Assembly (NCBI RefSeq): GCF_000621445.1
Contig: NZ_JHYI01000006.1
Location: 124,001-188,000 of the forward strand
DNA length: 64,000 nucleotides
Source: Alkalihalobacillus bogoriensis ATCC BAA-922
GTDB lineage: Bacteria; Bacillota; Bacilli; Bacillales; Bacillaceae_F
Direction: 5' to 3'
Shown here one piece after another: positions 43,525-54,211 of this stretch; within the stretch, counting starts at the first letter, position 1; every line of letters begins with the position of its first letter. A model generated the notes under the pieces. That model did not search any database. It was not told the origin of the DNA and saw only the letters and a list, made by a program, of their open reading frames with translations. The position numbers and the translations under genes are program-made.

Positions 43525-43656
43525 CATGAAAAGAAGAAAAAGAGGCTTAGAACAACAGTATTTTATTTAACGAGAAAGAGCTAATGCATGAAAGGTCATG
43601 CATTGTTTCTTTCTCAGTAAAACACTTTAGTATGTTCAAGCCTCATTTTTCTCATG
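43525..43656. other. ~130-bp near-complete palindrome between icd and mdh
   Basis: Paired blocks from outside in: CATGA/TCATG, GAGGCTT/AAGCCTC, GAACA/TGTTC, AGTATTTTA/TAAAACACT, GAGAAAGA/TCTTTCTC and AATGCATGA/TCATGCATT around an AAGG loop. In RNA it would be one long interrupted hairpin spanning most of the gap. No U-tract follows, so it is more likely a processing, stability or attenuation element, or a palindromic insertion, than a simple terminator. Confidence 0.85.
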
Positions 43657-43665
43657 TAAATCGGA

Positions 43666-44928
43666 TTATAGGTTGTTGATTAATTCATTTGCAAATTCAG
43701 AACATTTTACTTCTGTTGCTCCATCCATTAGACGTGCAAAGTCATAAGTAACAACTTTACTTGCAATTGTTTTTTCCATAGAAGCCATAATTAAATCAGC
43801 TGCTTCTGTCCATCCTAAATGACGAAGCATTAATTCTCCAGATAATAAAACAGAAGATGGGTTTACTTTATCCAATCCTGCATATTTTGGAGCTGTACCA
43901 TGTGTTGCTTCAAAAATAGCATGGCCAGTATCATAGTTAATGTTTGCTCCAGGAGCAATTCCAATTCCACCCACTTGGGCAGCAAGAGCATCAGAAATAT
44001 AGTCACCGTTTAAGTTCATTGTTGCAACAACATCAAACTCAGCTGGACGTGTTAAGATTTGTTGTAAGAAAATATCAGCAATCGCATCTTTAACGATAAT
44101 TTTACCAGCAGCTTCAGCATCAGCTTGTGCTTGGTTTGCTGCATCTTTTCCGTCACGCTCTGCAATCGCATCATATTGAGCCCATGTAAATACTTTTTCA
44201 CCAAATTCGCGCTCAGCAAGCTCATAACCCCAGTTTTTGAACGCTCCTTCAGTAAATTTCATAATGTTTCCTTTATGAACAAGCGTTACACTTTTACGGC
44301 CTTCTGTAATCGCATAATTGATGGCAGCACGAACTAAACGCTCAGTACCTTCTTGAGAAACCGGCTTGATTCCTAATCCAGAAGTTTCAGGGAAACGGAT
44401 GTTTTTTACGCCCATTTCGTTTTGAAGGAAATCGATAAGTTTTTTCACTTCATCGCTTCCTTTTTGATATTCAATCCCAGCATAAATATCTTCAGTGTTT
44501 TCACGAAAAATCACCATGTCTGTATCTTCTGGACGTTTTACTGGTGATGGTACACCTTGGAAATAACGAACAGGACGTAAGCACGTAAACAAATCTAATT
44601 CTTGACGAAGCGCAACATTAAGTGAACGAATTCCTCCACCGATTGGCGTTGTAAGTGGTCCTTTAATCGCAATTATGTATTCGCGAACCGCATCTAATGT
44701 TTCTTCTGGTAACCAACTACCAGTTTGGTTAAATGCCTTTTCCCCAGCTAAAATTTCTTTCCACTCAATTTTCTTTTCGCCATTATACGCTTTTTCAACA
44801 GCTGCATCTAGTACTCTTGAAGCGGCAGCCCAAATATCTGGTCCAATCCCATCTCCTTCAATATAAGGAATAACTGGATTATTCGGTACATCTAGTACTC
44901 CGTTGTTAACTTTAATTGCATTTCCCAT
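43666..44928 (-). CDS. icd: isocitrate dehydrogenase (NADP+)
   Basis: 420 residues; oxidative decarboxylation of isocitrate to 2-oxoglutarate. [12 protein letters not shown] (~residue 20), [20 protein letters not shown] (~100) with the active-site Ser that is phosphorylated in enteric bacteria, [11 protein letters not shown] and the metal-binding [19 protein letters not shown] (~305). A second ATG eight bases after GGAGG is chosen over the ATG two codons earlier. Second gene of citZ-icd-mdh. Confidence 0.96.
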   Translation of the reverse strand: MGNAIKVNNGVLDVPNNPVIPYIEGDGIGPDIWAAASRVLDAAVEKAYNGEKKIEWKEILAGEKAFNQTGSWLPEETLDAVREYIIAIKGPLTTPIGGGIRSLNVALRQELDLFTCLRPVRYFQGVPSPVKRPEDTDMVIFRENTEDIYAGIEYQKGSDEVKKLIDFLQNEMGVKNIRFPETSGLGIKPVSQEGTERLVRAAINYAITEGRKSVTLVHKGNIMKFTEGAFKNWGYELAEREFGEKVFTWAQYDAIAERDGKDAANQAQADAEAAGKIIVKDAIADIFLQQILTRPAEFDVVATMNLNGDYISDALAAQVGGIGIAPGANINYDTGHAIFEATHGTAPKYAGLDKVNPSSVLLSGELMLRHLGWTEAADLIMASMEKTIASKVVTYDFARLMDGATEVKCSEFANELINNL

Positions 44929-45040
44929 TTGCATTTCCTCCCTCTACTATTAAACAATTCACTATCTCCAATAGGAAAACTCAATTATCCTATTGACATA
45001 ACTATATACTTGGAGGTTAATGTCCTCCAAGTAATATGGA

Positions 45041-46156
45041 TTAACGATTTTCAATTGAAATATATGATTGCTTTTCAGGACCAACATATTCTGCACGCGG
45101 ACGGATAAGTCGGTTATTGCTATATTGCTCTAAAATATGGGCTAACCAACCTGACGTACGACTCACTGCAAAAATTGGTGTGAATAAATCATGTTTGATC
45201 CCAAGACTATGGTAAACGCTAGCTGAATAAAAATCAACATTTGGAAGTAAACCTTTTTCGCCCGTTACGATTTCTTCAATTTTTACAGACATTTCATACC
45301 ATTTAGGTTCACCTGTAATTTGCGTTAATTTTTGTGACATTTCACGTAAATGCTTTGCTCTTGGGTCGCCATCTTTGTACACGCGGTGACCAAATCCCAT
45401 AATCTTTTCTTTATTATCTAGAGCTTTGCGAATGTATGGTTCAACATTTTCTACTTCCCCAATTTCAGAAAGCATTTTCATTACAGCTTCATTGGCTCCA
45501 CCATGTAATGGTCCTTTAAGAGCACCAATCGCTGCTGTAAGTCCAGAATACATATCTGAAAGGGTCGCCACACAGACTCGAGCTGTAAATGTAGAAGCAT
45601 TTAACTCGTGGTCAGCATGTAACACTAGTGCTTTATTAAACGCATTAACCGCAATTTCAGAAGGTTCTTCACCTGTTAACATATATAGGAAGTTAGCAGC
45701 AAATCCTAAGTCTTCTCTCGGAGCTACAGGTTCCTTTCCTTCACGAATACGTGAAAACGCTGTTACAATTGTTGGAATTTTTGCTTGTAAACGAATTGCT
45801 TTTTTACGGTTTACTTCTTCATCCATCGTATCAGCATCTTCATCATATAAAGCTAAACTTGAAACTGCTGTACGTAATGCTGCCATTGGATGAACGTTTC
45901 CATTTGGATAATTTTTCATATAATCTGTGATTTCTTTTGGTAGACTTGCATTTTCAGCAATTTCCTTTGTTAACGTTGCAAGTTCTTCAGCGTTTGGTAA
46001 GCGACCATTCCAAAGAAGGTAAATAACCTCTTCAAAACTAGCATTGTCCGCTAAATCGTCAATGTTATATCCTTGGTATGTTAATACACTGTCAATAATT
46101 GAGCTAACGCTCGACGTTGTTGCAACAACACCTTCTAATCCACGAGTAGTACTCAT
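45041..46156 (-). CDS. citZ: citrate synthase
   Basis: 371 residues; condenses acetyl-CoA with oxaloacetate at the start of the TCA cycle. Catalytic His residues in KGPLHGGANEAVMKM (~residue 220) and GFGHRVYKDGDPRAKHL (~260), and the catalytic Asp with R in NVDFYSASVYHSLGI (~310). The ATG reading MSTTRGLEGV follows AAAGGAG. First gene of citZ-icd-mdh; a weak cre-like site lies upstream. Confidence 0.96.
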   Translation of the reverse strand: MSTTRGLEGVVATTSSVSSIIDSVLTYQGYNIDDLADNASFEEVIYLLWNGRLPNAEELATLTKEIAENASLPKEITDYMKNYPNGNVHPMAALRTAVSSLALYDEDADTMDEEVNRKKAIRLQAKIPTIVTAFSRIREGKEPVAPREDLGFAANFLYMLTGEEPSEIAVNAFNKALVLHADHELNASTFTARVCVATLSDMYSGLTAAIGALKGPLHGGANEAVMKMLSEIGEVENVEPYIRKALDNKEKIMGFGHRVYKDGDPRAKHLREMSQKLTQITGEPKWYEMSVKIEEIVTGEKGLLPNVDFYSASVYHSLGIKHDLFTPIFAVSRTSGWLAHILEQYSNNRLIRPRAEYVGPEKQSYISIENR

Positions 46157-46206
46157 CTCAACCTCTCCTTTATCCTGTTTTAGCATAAGCATAATCAATT
46201 CGGAAA

Positions 46207-46220
46207 CGTAAATGCTTACA
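46207..46220. promoter_or_regulatory. possible cre site upstream of citZ
   Basis: CGTAAATGCTTACA matches the cre consensus at 12 of 14 positions, 51-64 bases before the citZ start. CcpA represses citZ in B. subtilis. The central CG is altered, so the site is weaker than the one at lcfA. Confidence 0.4.
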
Positions 46221-46406
46221 TTTCCATCTGGAATAGATACTTAAATCTACTATTATGTAGAAAGGAAGTTTACAATCAACTTCATTATAAACATAATTTA
46301 ATCTTTTGTGAACGTTTAATGTCTGAGAACAAGTTGGCGTTAAAATGTTTAACTAATCAGACTTTTCTGACTAGTGGCACTTGCTATACTCCCATTAAGC
46401 TTGTTG

Positions 46407-46871
46407 CTAGATTGAAGAGAAAAATTCAACAACCTTAATAGCAAAATAGGCAATGCCTGCTCCTATTAGTGGTCCTACTGCTACACCTTGAAATAAAGCT
46501 ACAGCAAGAATCGTCCCTATCACAAGGGCTGTGGTGATGTGAGGATCTGTTTTTAATAAATCAATTCCATTAGCTGCAATTAAGGCAACGGCGATTCCAG
46601 ATATCATCGCAATCCAAGCATATGTAGACCGAAATGCCTCTGTTAGCTGTTTAAACCCAATTTCACCAGTAACAATTGGAATTAACACGGCGATCATAAT
46701 CATAGTAACCCCCCAATTAATTCCTTTTTGCTGGATATAGGGGAATAACATTGTTCCTAACCCACTGTATTGAATAACAAGCAACACAATGACCGCAACA
46801 GTTAATGAATTATTTCTACCAATAATCCCAATAGCTAATAAGAGTAACATAAACAAGGTTGACTGAGACAT
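46407..46871 (-). CDS. ytwI: DUF441 membrane protein YtwI
   Basis: 154 residues, four hydrophobic segments; QSTLFMLLLLAIGIIGRNNS, IQQKGINWGVTMIMIAVLIP and DPHITTALVIGTILAVALFQ match B. subtilis YtwI over the same length. UPF0756/DUF441 family, function unknown. The internal ATG is chosen by family length; an upstream ATG overlaps AAGGATG. Confidence 0.88.
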   Translation of the reverse strand: MSQSTLFMLLLLAIGIIGRNNSLTVAVIVLLVIQYSGLGTMLFPYIQQKGINWGVTMIMIAVLIPIVTGEIGFKQLTEAFRSTYAWIAMISGIAVALIAANGIDLLKTDPHITTALVIGTILAVALFQGVAVGPLIGAGIAYFAIKVVEFFSSI

Positions 46872-47034
46872 AAAGTTAACGTGCATCCTTCCACATAGTC
46901 TATCTCCAACATTTTACCACATTTATTTTAAACTCGCTATCCTTCATCTTTTCATTAGTCCTCAACTCCTTTTCATGTTTTCCAAAGATCCTCATATATA
47001 TGTAGTACAAGCGTTATAAGTTTGGGAGGTATGT

Positions 47035-48147
47035 ATGGATAAAAAGTTTTTCGGTATGGGGTTAAGATTATCTATAGTACTTCTTAGTATAAGTATAGTT
47101 GTAATTAGCCTTTTTTATATTACAACGATAACCTACCCCTTTTTGTTTGGCTTTATTCTCGCGTTTTTTATGAATCCCATTGTTTCATTTTTTCAATATC
47201 GCCTTAAAATGAAACGAACGATCGCTGTTCTGCTCACCTTATTTTTGCTTATCGGTACGGTTTCAGGTTTATTAACTTTGTTTATTACTGAAATCATTTC
47301 AGGCTCAAATTATTTAGCTACTGTTGTTCCTTTACATATTAAAACGTTAATCACATACTTCGAAACATTTTTTATTACTACGATTCTGCCTTTTTATGAA
47401 TCAATAATTCGTATGTTTAATACGTTGGACCACGAACAACAATCAACAATTATGAACTATATTCAATCTTTCACATCACAAATCGGAACAACGATGAGTG
47501 TAGCAGTACAAAAGCTTTTTAATGGTTTGTCTGATTTATTACTGTCTTTACCGAACCTCGCTACGGTGTTCATTTTTACGATTATGTCAACTTTTTTCAT
47601 TAGTAAAGACTGGCTTAGATTAACCGAATTTTTTAAAAAAGTTGTCCCTCAAAAAGTTGTGAATAGTACAACCAAAGTATTACTTGGATTAAAACAAGCT
47701 TTTTTTGGTTATTTACTTGCTCAGTTAACACTAATTTCAATGACTTGTGCGATCGTTTTAACCGGATTACTTTTTATTAAAGTAGATTACCCTATTACAG
47801 TCGCAATCGTTATTGCGATCGTCGATTTAATCCCTTATTTAGGGACAGGGCTCATTTTTATTCCATGGATTATTTACTCTTTTGTGTCTGGTGATTTATC
47901 ATTAACGATTGGATTGTCGATTCTTTATGGAATTGTTGTCGTCCAACGCCAGCTTATGGAACCGAAAGTTCTTTCATCAAGTATTGGACTTGATCCACTT
48001 GCTACGCTTATTTCTTTATTTGTTGGCTTCCAGCTTTTCGGTTTACTTGGTTTAATGATTGGTCCTGCATTACTTATCTTGCTTAAAACACTGTACCATG
48101 CTCATGTTTTTCATGACCTTCGAGATTTTGTTGTTGGAAAAAAATAA
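47035..48147 (+). CDS. ytvI: sporulation integral membrane protein YtvI (AI-2E exporter-like)
   Basis: 370 residues; about eight membrane helices of the AI-2E/UPF0118 family, with two helices in the first 60 residues, a large extracytoplasmic loop (~90-145), then IVIAIVDLIPYLGTGLIFIP (~260-280) and the GLDPLATLISLFVGFQLFGL (~320-340) signature. B. subtilis YtvI is sporulation-associated. Transported substrate unknown. Plus-strand single gene facing fxsA. Confidence 0.88.
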   Translation: MDKKFFGMGLRLSIVLLSISIVVISLFYITTITYPFLFGFILAFFMNPIVSFFQYRLKMKRTIAVLLTLFLLIGTVSGLLTLFITEIISGSNYLATVVPLHIKTLITYFETFFITTILPFYESIIRMFNTLDHEQQSTIMNYIQSFTSQIGTTMSVAVQKLFNGLSDLLLSLPNLATVFIFTIMSTFFISKDWLRLTEFFKKVVPQKVVNSTTKVLLGLKQAFFGYLLAQLTLISMTCAIVLTGLLFIKVDYPITVAIVIAIVDLIPYLGTGLIFIPWIIYSFVSGDLSLTIGLSILYGIVVVQRQLMEPKVLSSSIGLDPLATLISLFVGFQLFGLLGLMIGPALLILLKTLYHAHVFHDLRDFVVGKK

Positions 48148-48181
48148 ATCATCCCCCTTTCAACGAAAAAGGGGGATGATT
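48147..48181. terminator. terminator between ytvI and fxsA
   Basis: AATCATCCCCCTTT and AAAGGGGGATGATT pair perfectly around a CAACGAA loop between the convergent genes. The minus strand continues TATTTTTTT. Confidence 0.85.
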
Positions 48182-48234
48182 CTCGAACATTGGTTCACTA
48201 GCGTTGTAGCATTTTTAGTGTATGTCCGTTAGTC

Positions 48235-48630
48235 TTATTTTCTTGAAATAATGACAAAGCTTCCGTTTTGAATGAGTTTTTGAAATGCTTTGACCATCAA
48301 CGCTTTGACTGTACCACGCGTTTTAGGAATAAGCAAATAAAACCCAATAAAATCTGTTATAAAACCTGGTGTTAATAAAAGAACACCACCAACTAAAATA
48401 CATAATCCATCTAAAATAATTCCACTTGGTACTTCTCGGTTTTGCATTTGTAATTGAGCCACACGTAACGTATGCAAACCTTCTTTTTTTGCTAACCATG
48501 CTCCAATAACACCTGTCAAAATGACTAACCCTACGGTCACCCAAAACCCAAGATAGTTGCCTGAAAGAATGAGCACAGCAATTTCAGCAGCCGGTATGAT
48601 AATTAATAAGAGAACTAGTATTCGATACAT
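48235..48630 (-). CDS. fxsA: FxsA family membrane protein
   Basis: 131 residues, three to four hydrophobic segments with LLIIIPAAEIAVLILSGNYL (residues ~7-26), VGLVILTGVIGAWLAKKEGL and GGVLLLTPGFITDFIGFYLL (~80-100), the FxsA/YtzA family. In E. coli FxsA relieves T7 exclusion by F; in Bacillus its role is unknown. Downstream of pyk after a strong terminator, as in B. subtilis. Confidence 0.9.
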   Translation of the reverse strand: MYRILVLLLIIIPAAEIAVLILSGNYLGFWVTVGLVILTGVIGAWLAKKEGLHTLRVAQLQMQNREVPSGIILDGLCILVGGVLLLTPGFITDFIGFYLLIPKTRGTVKALMVKAFQKLIQNGSFVIISRK

Positions 48631-48647
48631 AACACATTCTCCTTAGT

Positions 48648-48679
48648 AAAAAAAGAAGGGAAGCTCCCTTCTTTTTTTT
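48648..48679 (-). terminator. terminator after pyk
   Basis: AAGAAGGGA and TCCCTTCTT form a 9-bp stem flanked by A- and T-runs, between the pyk stop and fxsA. Confidence 0.9.
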
Positions 48680-48692
48680 ATTCTGTTATTTA

Positions 48693-50447
48693 TTATAATA
48701 CACGAGCTTGACCTCTGTAAATATCGCCACGTGTGCTATCAACAGTGATCTCTTCGCCATCTTTAAATAAAGATGTTGCATTTTCAACACCAACAATGAC
48801 TGGAATTCCAAGGTTCAGACCAACAACTGCAGCATGAGACGTTAAACCACCTTCTTCTGTAATGACAGCAGCTGCTTTTTCAAAGGCTGGAATCATATCT
48901 TTATCCGTGCCATTTGTCACAAGGATCGCTCCTTCTACCATGTTGTTAAGAGCATCTTGGTAGTTTGTCGCCACTACCACTTTACCTGTAGCTGCTCTAA
49001 GACCCACACCTTGCCCTTTTGCAACAACTTCACCGATAACATGTACTTTTAATAAGTTCGTTGTTCCTGATTCACCAACAGGTACCCCCGCTGTAATAAC
49101 AACAAGATCTCCATGATTCACTTTACCTGAAGCTAATGATGCTCTCACTGCGATATCTAACATTTCATCCGTCGTTTCAGCCTCATGGCCTAATTGTGGA
49201 TAAACACCCCAAACAAGCGATAATCTTCTCATAACATCTTCATTACTAGTTACAGCAATGATTGGTGCTTTCGGACGATATTTAGCTGTTGCACGTGCTG
49301 TAAATCCACTTTCTGTTGCCGTAAGGATTGCAGAAGCTTCTAAATTAAATGCTGTATGTGCTACAGATTGACTAATTGCACTTGTAATCGTAGGTTTGCT
49401 CATTTTCACTTGCTTTGAAAGCAATTCTTGATAATTTAATGCTTCTTCGGTACGACTAGCAATATTATGCATTGTTTGAACAGACTCTACCGGATAGTCT
49501 CCTGCCGCTGTTTCACCAGATAACATAATTGCATCTGTTCCATCAAAGATCGCATTAGCAACATCACTCGCTTCAGCGCGAGTTGGTCTAGGATTACGCT
49601 GCATCGAGTCAAGCATTTGCGTTGCTGTAATAACTGGCTTTGCTGCAGCATTACATTTTTTAATTAAATCTTTTTGAACGAGTGGTACTTCTTCAGCAGG
49701 AATTTCTACTCCTAAGTCACCACGCGCCACCATTAAACCATCAGACACTTCAAGAATTTCATCGATATTATCCACACCTTCTTGATTTTCGATTTTAGGA
49801 ATAATATCAATGTTTGTTGCATTATGACGCTCTAAAAGTTCGCGAATTTCAAGAACATCTGTTGCACGTCTTACAAATGATGCCGCAATAAAATCAACGC
49901 CTTGCTCAATACCGAATCGGATATCAGCAGCATCTTTCTCTGTAATACCTGGGAGGTTTACACTTACGTTAGGAACGTTAACCCCTTTTTTATTTTTAAG
50001 CGTTCCGCTGTTTAATACTTTTGTTTTAATTTCTGTTTGGCCAACTTCTGTTACTTCAAGACCAATTAATCCATCATCTAACAAGATTTTAGAACCTGGC
50101 TTAACATCTTGAACTAAACCAGGATATGTAATTGAGATTTTATCTTTGTTCCCAACAACTTCAGTCATCGAAACGACTAATTCTTGACCTTGAACGAGCT
50201 CAGCAACGCCACCTTCTAACGTTTGCGTACGAATCTCAGGGCCTTTTGTATCAAGTAAAATCGCGACCGTCTTCCCCGTTCTTTTTGAAGCTTCACGAAT
50301 GTTTTTAATTCTAGCCCCATGTTCCTCAAAATCACCATGGGAAAAGTTTAATCGTGCTACATTCATCCCTGCTTCTATTAACTGTACTAATGTTTCTAAT
50401 TTTTCACTTGCTGGACCAATCGTACAAACAATTTTTGTCTTTCTCAT
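48693..50447 (-). CDS. pyk: pyruvate kinase with C-terminal PEP-utilizing-type extension
   Basis: 584 residues; final ATP-yielding step of glycolysis. [10 protein letters not shown] at the N-terminus, the catalytic [18 protein letters not shown] (~residue 217, active Lys/Glu) and [12 protein letters not shown] (~245). After the ~475-residue core, an extra domain with [20 protein letters not shown] (~535) resembles the phospho-His domain of PEP-utilising enzymes; this extension is standard in Bacillus pyruvate kinases. Follows pfkA by 45 bases, so the two form the pfkA-pyk operon. Confidence 0.97.
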   Translation of the reverse strand: MRKTKIVCTIGPASEKLETLVQLIEAGMNVARLNFSHGDFEEHGARIKNIREASKRTGKTVAILLDTKGPEIRTQTLEGGVAELVQGQELVVSMTEVVGNKDKISITYPGLVQDVKPGSKILLDDGLIGLEVTEVGQTEIKTKVLNSGTLKNKKGVNVPNVSVNLPGITEKDAADIRFGIEQGVDFIAASFVRRATDVLEIRELLERHNATNIDIIPKIENQEGVDNIDEILEVSDGLMVARGDLGVEIPAEEVPLVQKDLIKKCNAAAKPVITATQMLDSMQRNPRPTRAEASDVANAIFDGTDAIMLSGETAAGDYPVESVQTMHNIASRTEEALNYQELLSKQVKMSKPTITSAISQSVAHTAFNLEASAILTATESGFTARATAKYRPKAPIIAVTSNEDVMRRLSLVWGVYPQLGHEAETTDEMLDIAVRASLASGKVNHGDLVVITAGVPVGESGTTNLLKVHVIGEVVAKGQGVGLRAATGKVVVATNYQDALNNMVEGAILVTNGTDKDMIPAFEKAAAVITEEGGLTSHAAVVGLNLGIPVIVGVENATSLFKDGEEITVDSTRGDIYRGQARVL

Positions 50448-50492
50448 AACTTGCTTCCATCTCCTTATCGCTCCACTAAGATTTTCTTGATT

Positions 50493-51482
<990 letters not shown>

Positions 51483-51532
51483 TCAAAATACCACTTTCAT
51501 TAGACGAAAACAATAGTCATTCCGCCAAAATA

Positions 51533-51566
51533 GAAAGTGCTTTCTTTACAAAAAGAAAGCACTTTC
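51533..51566 (-). terminator. stem-loop after accA
   Basis: GAAAGTGCTTTCTTT and AAAGAAAGCACTTTC pair perfectly (15 bp) with a four-base loop three bases past the accA stop. On the minus strand it is followed by TATTTTGG, so the U-run is short. Confidence 0.75.
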
Positions 51567-51568
51567 CC

Positions 51569-52546
51569 TTATTTTATACCAATGGTATCGTTTACAACCG
51601 AAAATTGTCCAATTTGTTTATATTTTATGTAACGCTCTTCAACAAGCTCTTCTTGTGACATTTTTTTCAAGCTTTGTAACGACTGTTCAATAACAGCATC
51701 AATAGCCTCTGCTTGTTGTTGAATACTACGATGTGCACCGCCTTGAACTTCAGGAATAATTTCATCTATAATCCCCATTTCTTTCAAGTCAGGAGCCGTA
51801 ATTTTCATTGTTTCTGCTGCACGTTGAGCTTGACCAGCATCTTTCCATAGTAAGGCAGCAGCGCCTTCTGGGGAAATAACAGAAAACCATGTATTTTCTA
51901 ACATATGAATATGGTTTCCAACACCAATCGCTAGAGCACCGCCACTAGCACCTTCTCCAATAATAATACAAATAATTGGAACTTTGAGTCCTGCCATTAC
52001 GAGTAAATTTTTAGCAATCGCTTCACTTTGTCCACGTTCTTCAGCAGACATCCCCGGGTAAGCGCCTTTCGTATCAATAAAACAAATAATTGGGCGATTA
52101 AACTTTTCAGCCTGTCTCATCAGGCGAAGAGCTTTTCTATATCCTTCAGGGTGGGGCATACCAAAATTACGACGGATATTTTCTTTTGTGTCTCGTCCTC
52201 TTTGATGTCCTATAACAGTTACAGGAGTCCCTTTATAATAGGCAACACCACCAACGACCGCCTCATCATCACCATATAAACGGTCACCATGCATCTCGAT
52301 AAAATCGCTAAATAATATATCAATATATTCTAATGTAGTAGGACGCTCACTATGACGCGCAATTTGAACTCGCTCCCACGGTGTCAGTTTCCCATATATA
52401 TCTTGCTCTAAATTTTGAAGTCTTGTTTCAAGCTTTGCTATTTCATCACTTAAATCAATGTCTTTTTCTTTTGTAAAAGACTTTAATTCATTTATTTTTT
52501 CTTTTAATTCTACTATCGGCTTTTCAAACGATAAATCAGTAGCCAC
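51569..52546 (-). CDS. accA: acetyl-CoA carboxylase carboxyltransferase subunit alpha
   Basis: 325 residues. With AccD forms the alpha2beta2 carboxyltransferase that moves carboxyl from biotin to acetyl-CoA, first step of fatty-acid synthesis. A coiled N-terminal part ([19 protein letters not shown]-like) precedes the crotonase fold with [20 protein letters not shown] (~residue 120-140), [20 protein letters not shown] (~165) and [15 protein letters not shown] (~205). Start is GTG seven bases after GGAGG. Follows accD by 13 bases. Confidence 0.97.
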   Translation of the reverse strand: MATDLSFEKPIVELKEKINELKSFTKEKDIDLSDEIAKLETRLQNLEQDIYGKLTPWERVQIARHSERPTTLEYIDILFSDFIEMHGDRLYGDDEAVVGGVAYYKGTPVTVIGHQRGRDTKENIRRNFGMPHPEGYRKALRLMRQAEKFNRPIICFIDTKGAYPGMSAEERGQSEAIAKNLLVMAGLKVPIICIIIGEGASGGALAIGVGNHIHMLENTWFSVISPEGAAALLWKDAGQAQRAAETMKITAPDLKEMGIIDEIIPEVQGGAHRSIQQQAEAIDAVIEQSLQSLKKMSQEELVEERYIKYKQIGQFSVVNDTIGIK

Positions 52547-52559
52547 CTTTACACCTCCT

Positions 52560-53405
52560 CTACTTTTTATGCATATCTAATAGTGTTGTTAATGTTTCTT
52601 TTAAATCATGACGATGAACGACTCGGTCAAGTTGTCCATGTTTTAACAAAAATTCTGCCGTTTGAAAGTCATCTGGTAGTTCTTGACGAATCGTTTGTTC
52701 AATAATACGTCTTCCAGCAAATCCAATTAACGCTCCAGGTTCAGCAAAATTATAGTCTCCTAACGAGGCAAAACTCGCTGAAACTCCTCCTGTTGTTGGA
52801 TGTGTCATGACCGAAATAAATAAGCCCCCTTGTTCATCAAGCTTACTTAAAGCAGCACTTGTTTTGGCCATTTGCATTAAACTCAAAACACCTTCTTGCA
52901 TCCTTGCCCCACCTGAAGCAGAAAAAAGAATAAAAGGAATTTCTTTTTCGATAGAACGTTCAATCGCTCTTGCAATTTTTTCGCCAACAACCGAACCCAT
53001 ACTTCCCATTCGAAACCTTGAATCCATTACTGCAATAACAAGTGGCAAACCTGACATTTTTCCTTCGCCAGTCACTACAGCTTCATTTAACCCTGTTTTT
53101 TTTCTATCTTGTTCAAGCTTATCCTGATACGTTGGAAATTGAAGTGGATCCTCAGAAATTAAATTTCCATTTATTTCAACAAATGTTTCTTCATCAAGTA
53201 AGCTTTCTATTCTTTCATATGCTGACATTCTGTGGTGATAACCACAAGAATCACAGACTAAACAATTTTTCTTTAATTCTTTTGTATACATTATCGTGCG
53301 ACATGATGGGCATTTGGTCATTAGTCCTTCAGGAACTTCTTGTTTCGCACGCTCTGATGGTATCGTAGCATACTTTTTCTTTTTCGAAAAAAAGTCTCTT
53401 AACAC
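52560..53405 (-). CDS. accD: acetyl-CoA carboxylase carboxyltransferase subunit beta
   Basis: 281 residues. N-terminal four-cysteine zinc ribbon ([17 protein letters not shown]... [10 protein letters not shown], residues ~32-56), then the crotonase core with [20 protein letters not shown] (~165-185) and [16 protein letters not shown] (~207). Start is GTG preceded by AGAGGTG. Forms an operon accD-accA with pfkA-pyk beyond a weak hairpin, the B. subtilis order. Confidence 0.97.
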   Translation of the reverse strand: MLRDFFSKKKKYATIPSERAKQEVPEGLMTKCPSCRTIMYTKELKKNCLVCDSCGYHHRMSAYERIESLLDEETFVEINGNLISEDPLQFPTYQDKLEQDRKKTGLNEAVVTGEGKMSGLPLVIAVMDSRFRMGSMGSVVGEKIARAIERSIEKEIPFILFSASGGARMQEGVLSLMQMAKTSAALSKLDEQGGLFISVMTHPTTGGVSASFASLGDYNFAEPGALIGFAGRRIIEQTIRQELPDDFQTAEFLLKHGQLDRVVHRHDLKETLTTLLDMHKK

Positions 53406-53517
53406 GATTACACCTCTTTTTATAATAGACGTCTTTCTATCAAAATTTACCTAATCATACCATATTCATTGTTTTAGCTGCAATGAATGTAAAGCACTAG
53501 AATACATGGGAGTATCG

Positions 53518-54177
53518 TTAAAATCCACTGTTTTTCAAGTGCTGCGATAGTGCATGAATCGCTTTTTCTTCATCTTTGTCTCTTAACGCTTCATAGATTT
53601 GTGTATGTTCTTCTATTGATGCAGAAGGTCTTCCTTCACGTAATAACGAGTCATGAAGAGCGACTTTATTATATTCTACTAGTGGAACCCATATGTTTAA
53701 TAACAAGCGATTATGACAAGCTTCTACAATCGTCTTGTGAAACTTATAGTCATCTTCTACTGGTATTGTTCCATCATTCCATTGTTCTTTTGAATGTTCG
53801 ATTAATTGTTGTAATGTTGCTAATTGTTGTTCTGTTATACGTTGGCAAGCTAGACGTAAAGCTTCAATTTCAACGATTTTTCTAGTTTCAGATAAGTCTG
53901 CACGAGCGGCCTCATCTCGCAATATAAAAGATAATATAATTTCAACTAACCGATGGCTATTGCGTTGCTTGATAAACGTTCCTTCTCCTCTTTTTGTTTC
54001 AATTAAATCTAAGAGCTCTAAGGAACGAAGTGCTTCTCTTACCGAAGAACGCCCCACCTGAAGGCGATCGCTTAGCTCTCGTTCAGATGGGAGTTTGTCT
54101 CCTGCTTTTAACTTATCTTCATTCATAATCTGTTGAATTTGTTTTAATATTTCAAGATAAACTTTTGACTCTGGCAT
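53518..54177 (-). CDS. GntR-family transcriptional regulator with FCD domain
   Basis: 219 residues. N-terminal winged helix KLKAGDKLPSERELSDRLQV and GRSSVREALRSLELLDLIET (~25-65), then an all-helical FCD ligand domain with the metal-type Asp/His pattern (DYKFHKTIVEACHNRLL ~145, HTQIYEALRDKD ~190, and a later His). This FadR subfamily usually senses organic acids. It lies 34 bases downstream of a malic enzyme, whose promoter carries a TGGTCAGACCA palindrome, the typical operator of this subfamily. Hence it probably controls malate or pyruvate metabolism in an autoregulated operon (inference); not a fatty-acid FadR of the B. subtilis (TetR) type. Confidence 0.85.
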   Translation of the reverse strand: MPESKVYLEILKQIQQIMNEDKLKAGDKLPSERELSDRLQVGRSSVREALRSLELLDLIETKRGEGTFIKQRNSHRLVEIILSFILRDEAARADLSETRKIVEIEALRLACQRITEQQLATLQQLIEHSKEQWNDGTIPVEDDYKFHKTIVEACHNRLLLNIWVPLVEYNKVALHDSLLREGRPSASIEEHTQIYEALRDKDEEKAIHALSQHLKNSGF

Positions 54178-54211
54178 TTGTTCACCTTTTCTCATCTAAC
54201 ATAAAGATGGA

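Noticed and set aside
45426-45893. 155-codon plus-strand open frame opposite citZ
   Set aside because: Composition is that of the citZ complement (Ser/Ala/Thr-rich) and there is no start signal.
53518-54177. Fatty-acid regulator FadR of Bacillus
   Set aside because: Bacillus FadR is a TetR-family protein; this is a GntR/FCD protein and its likely operator sits at the malic enzyme gene.
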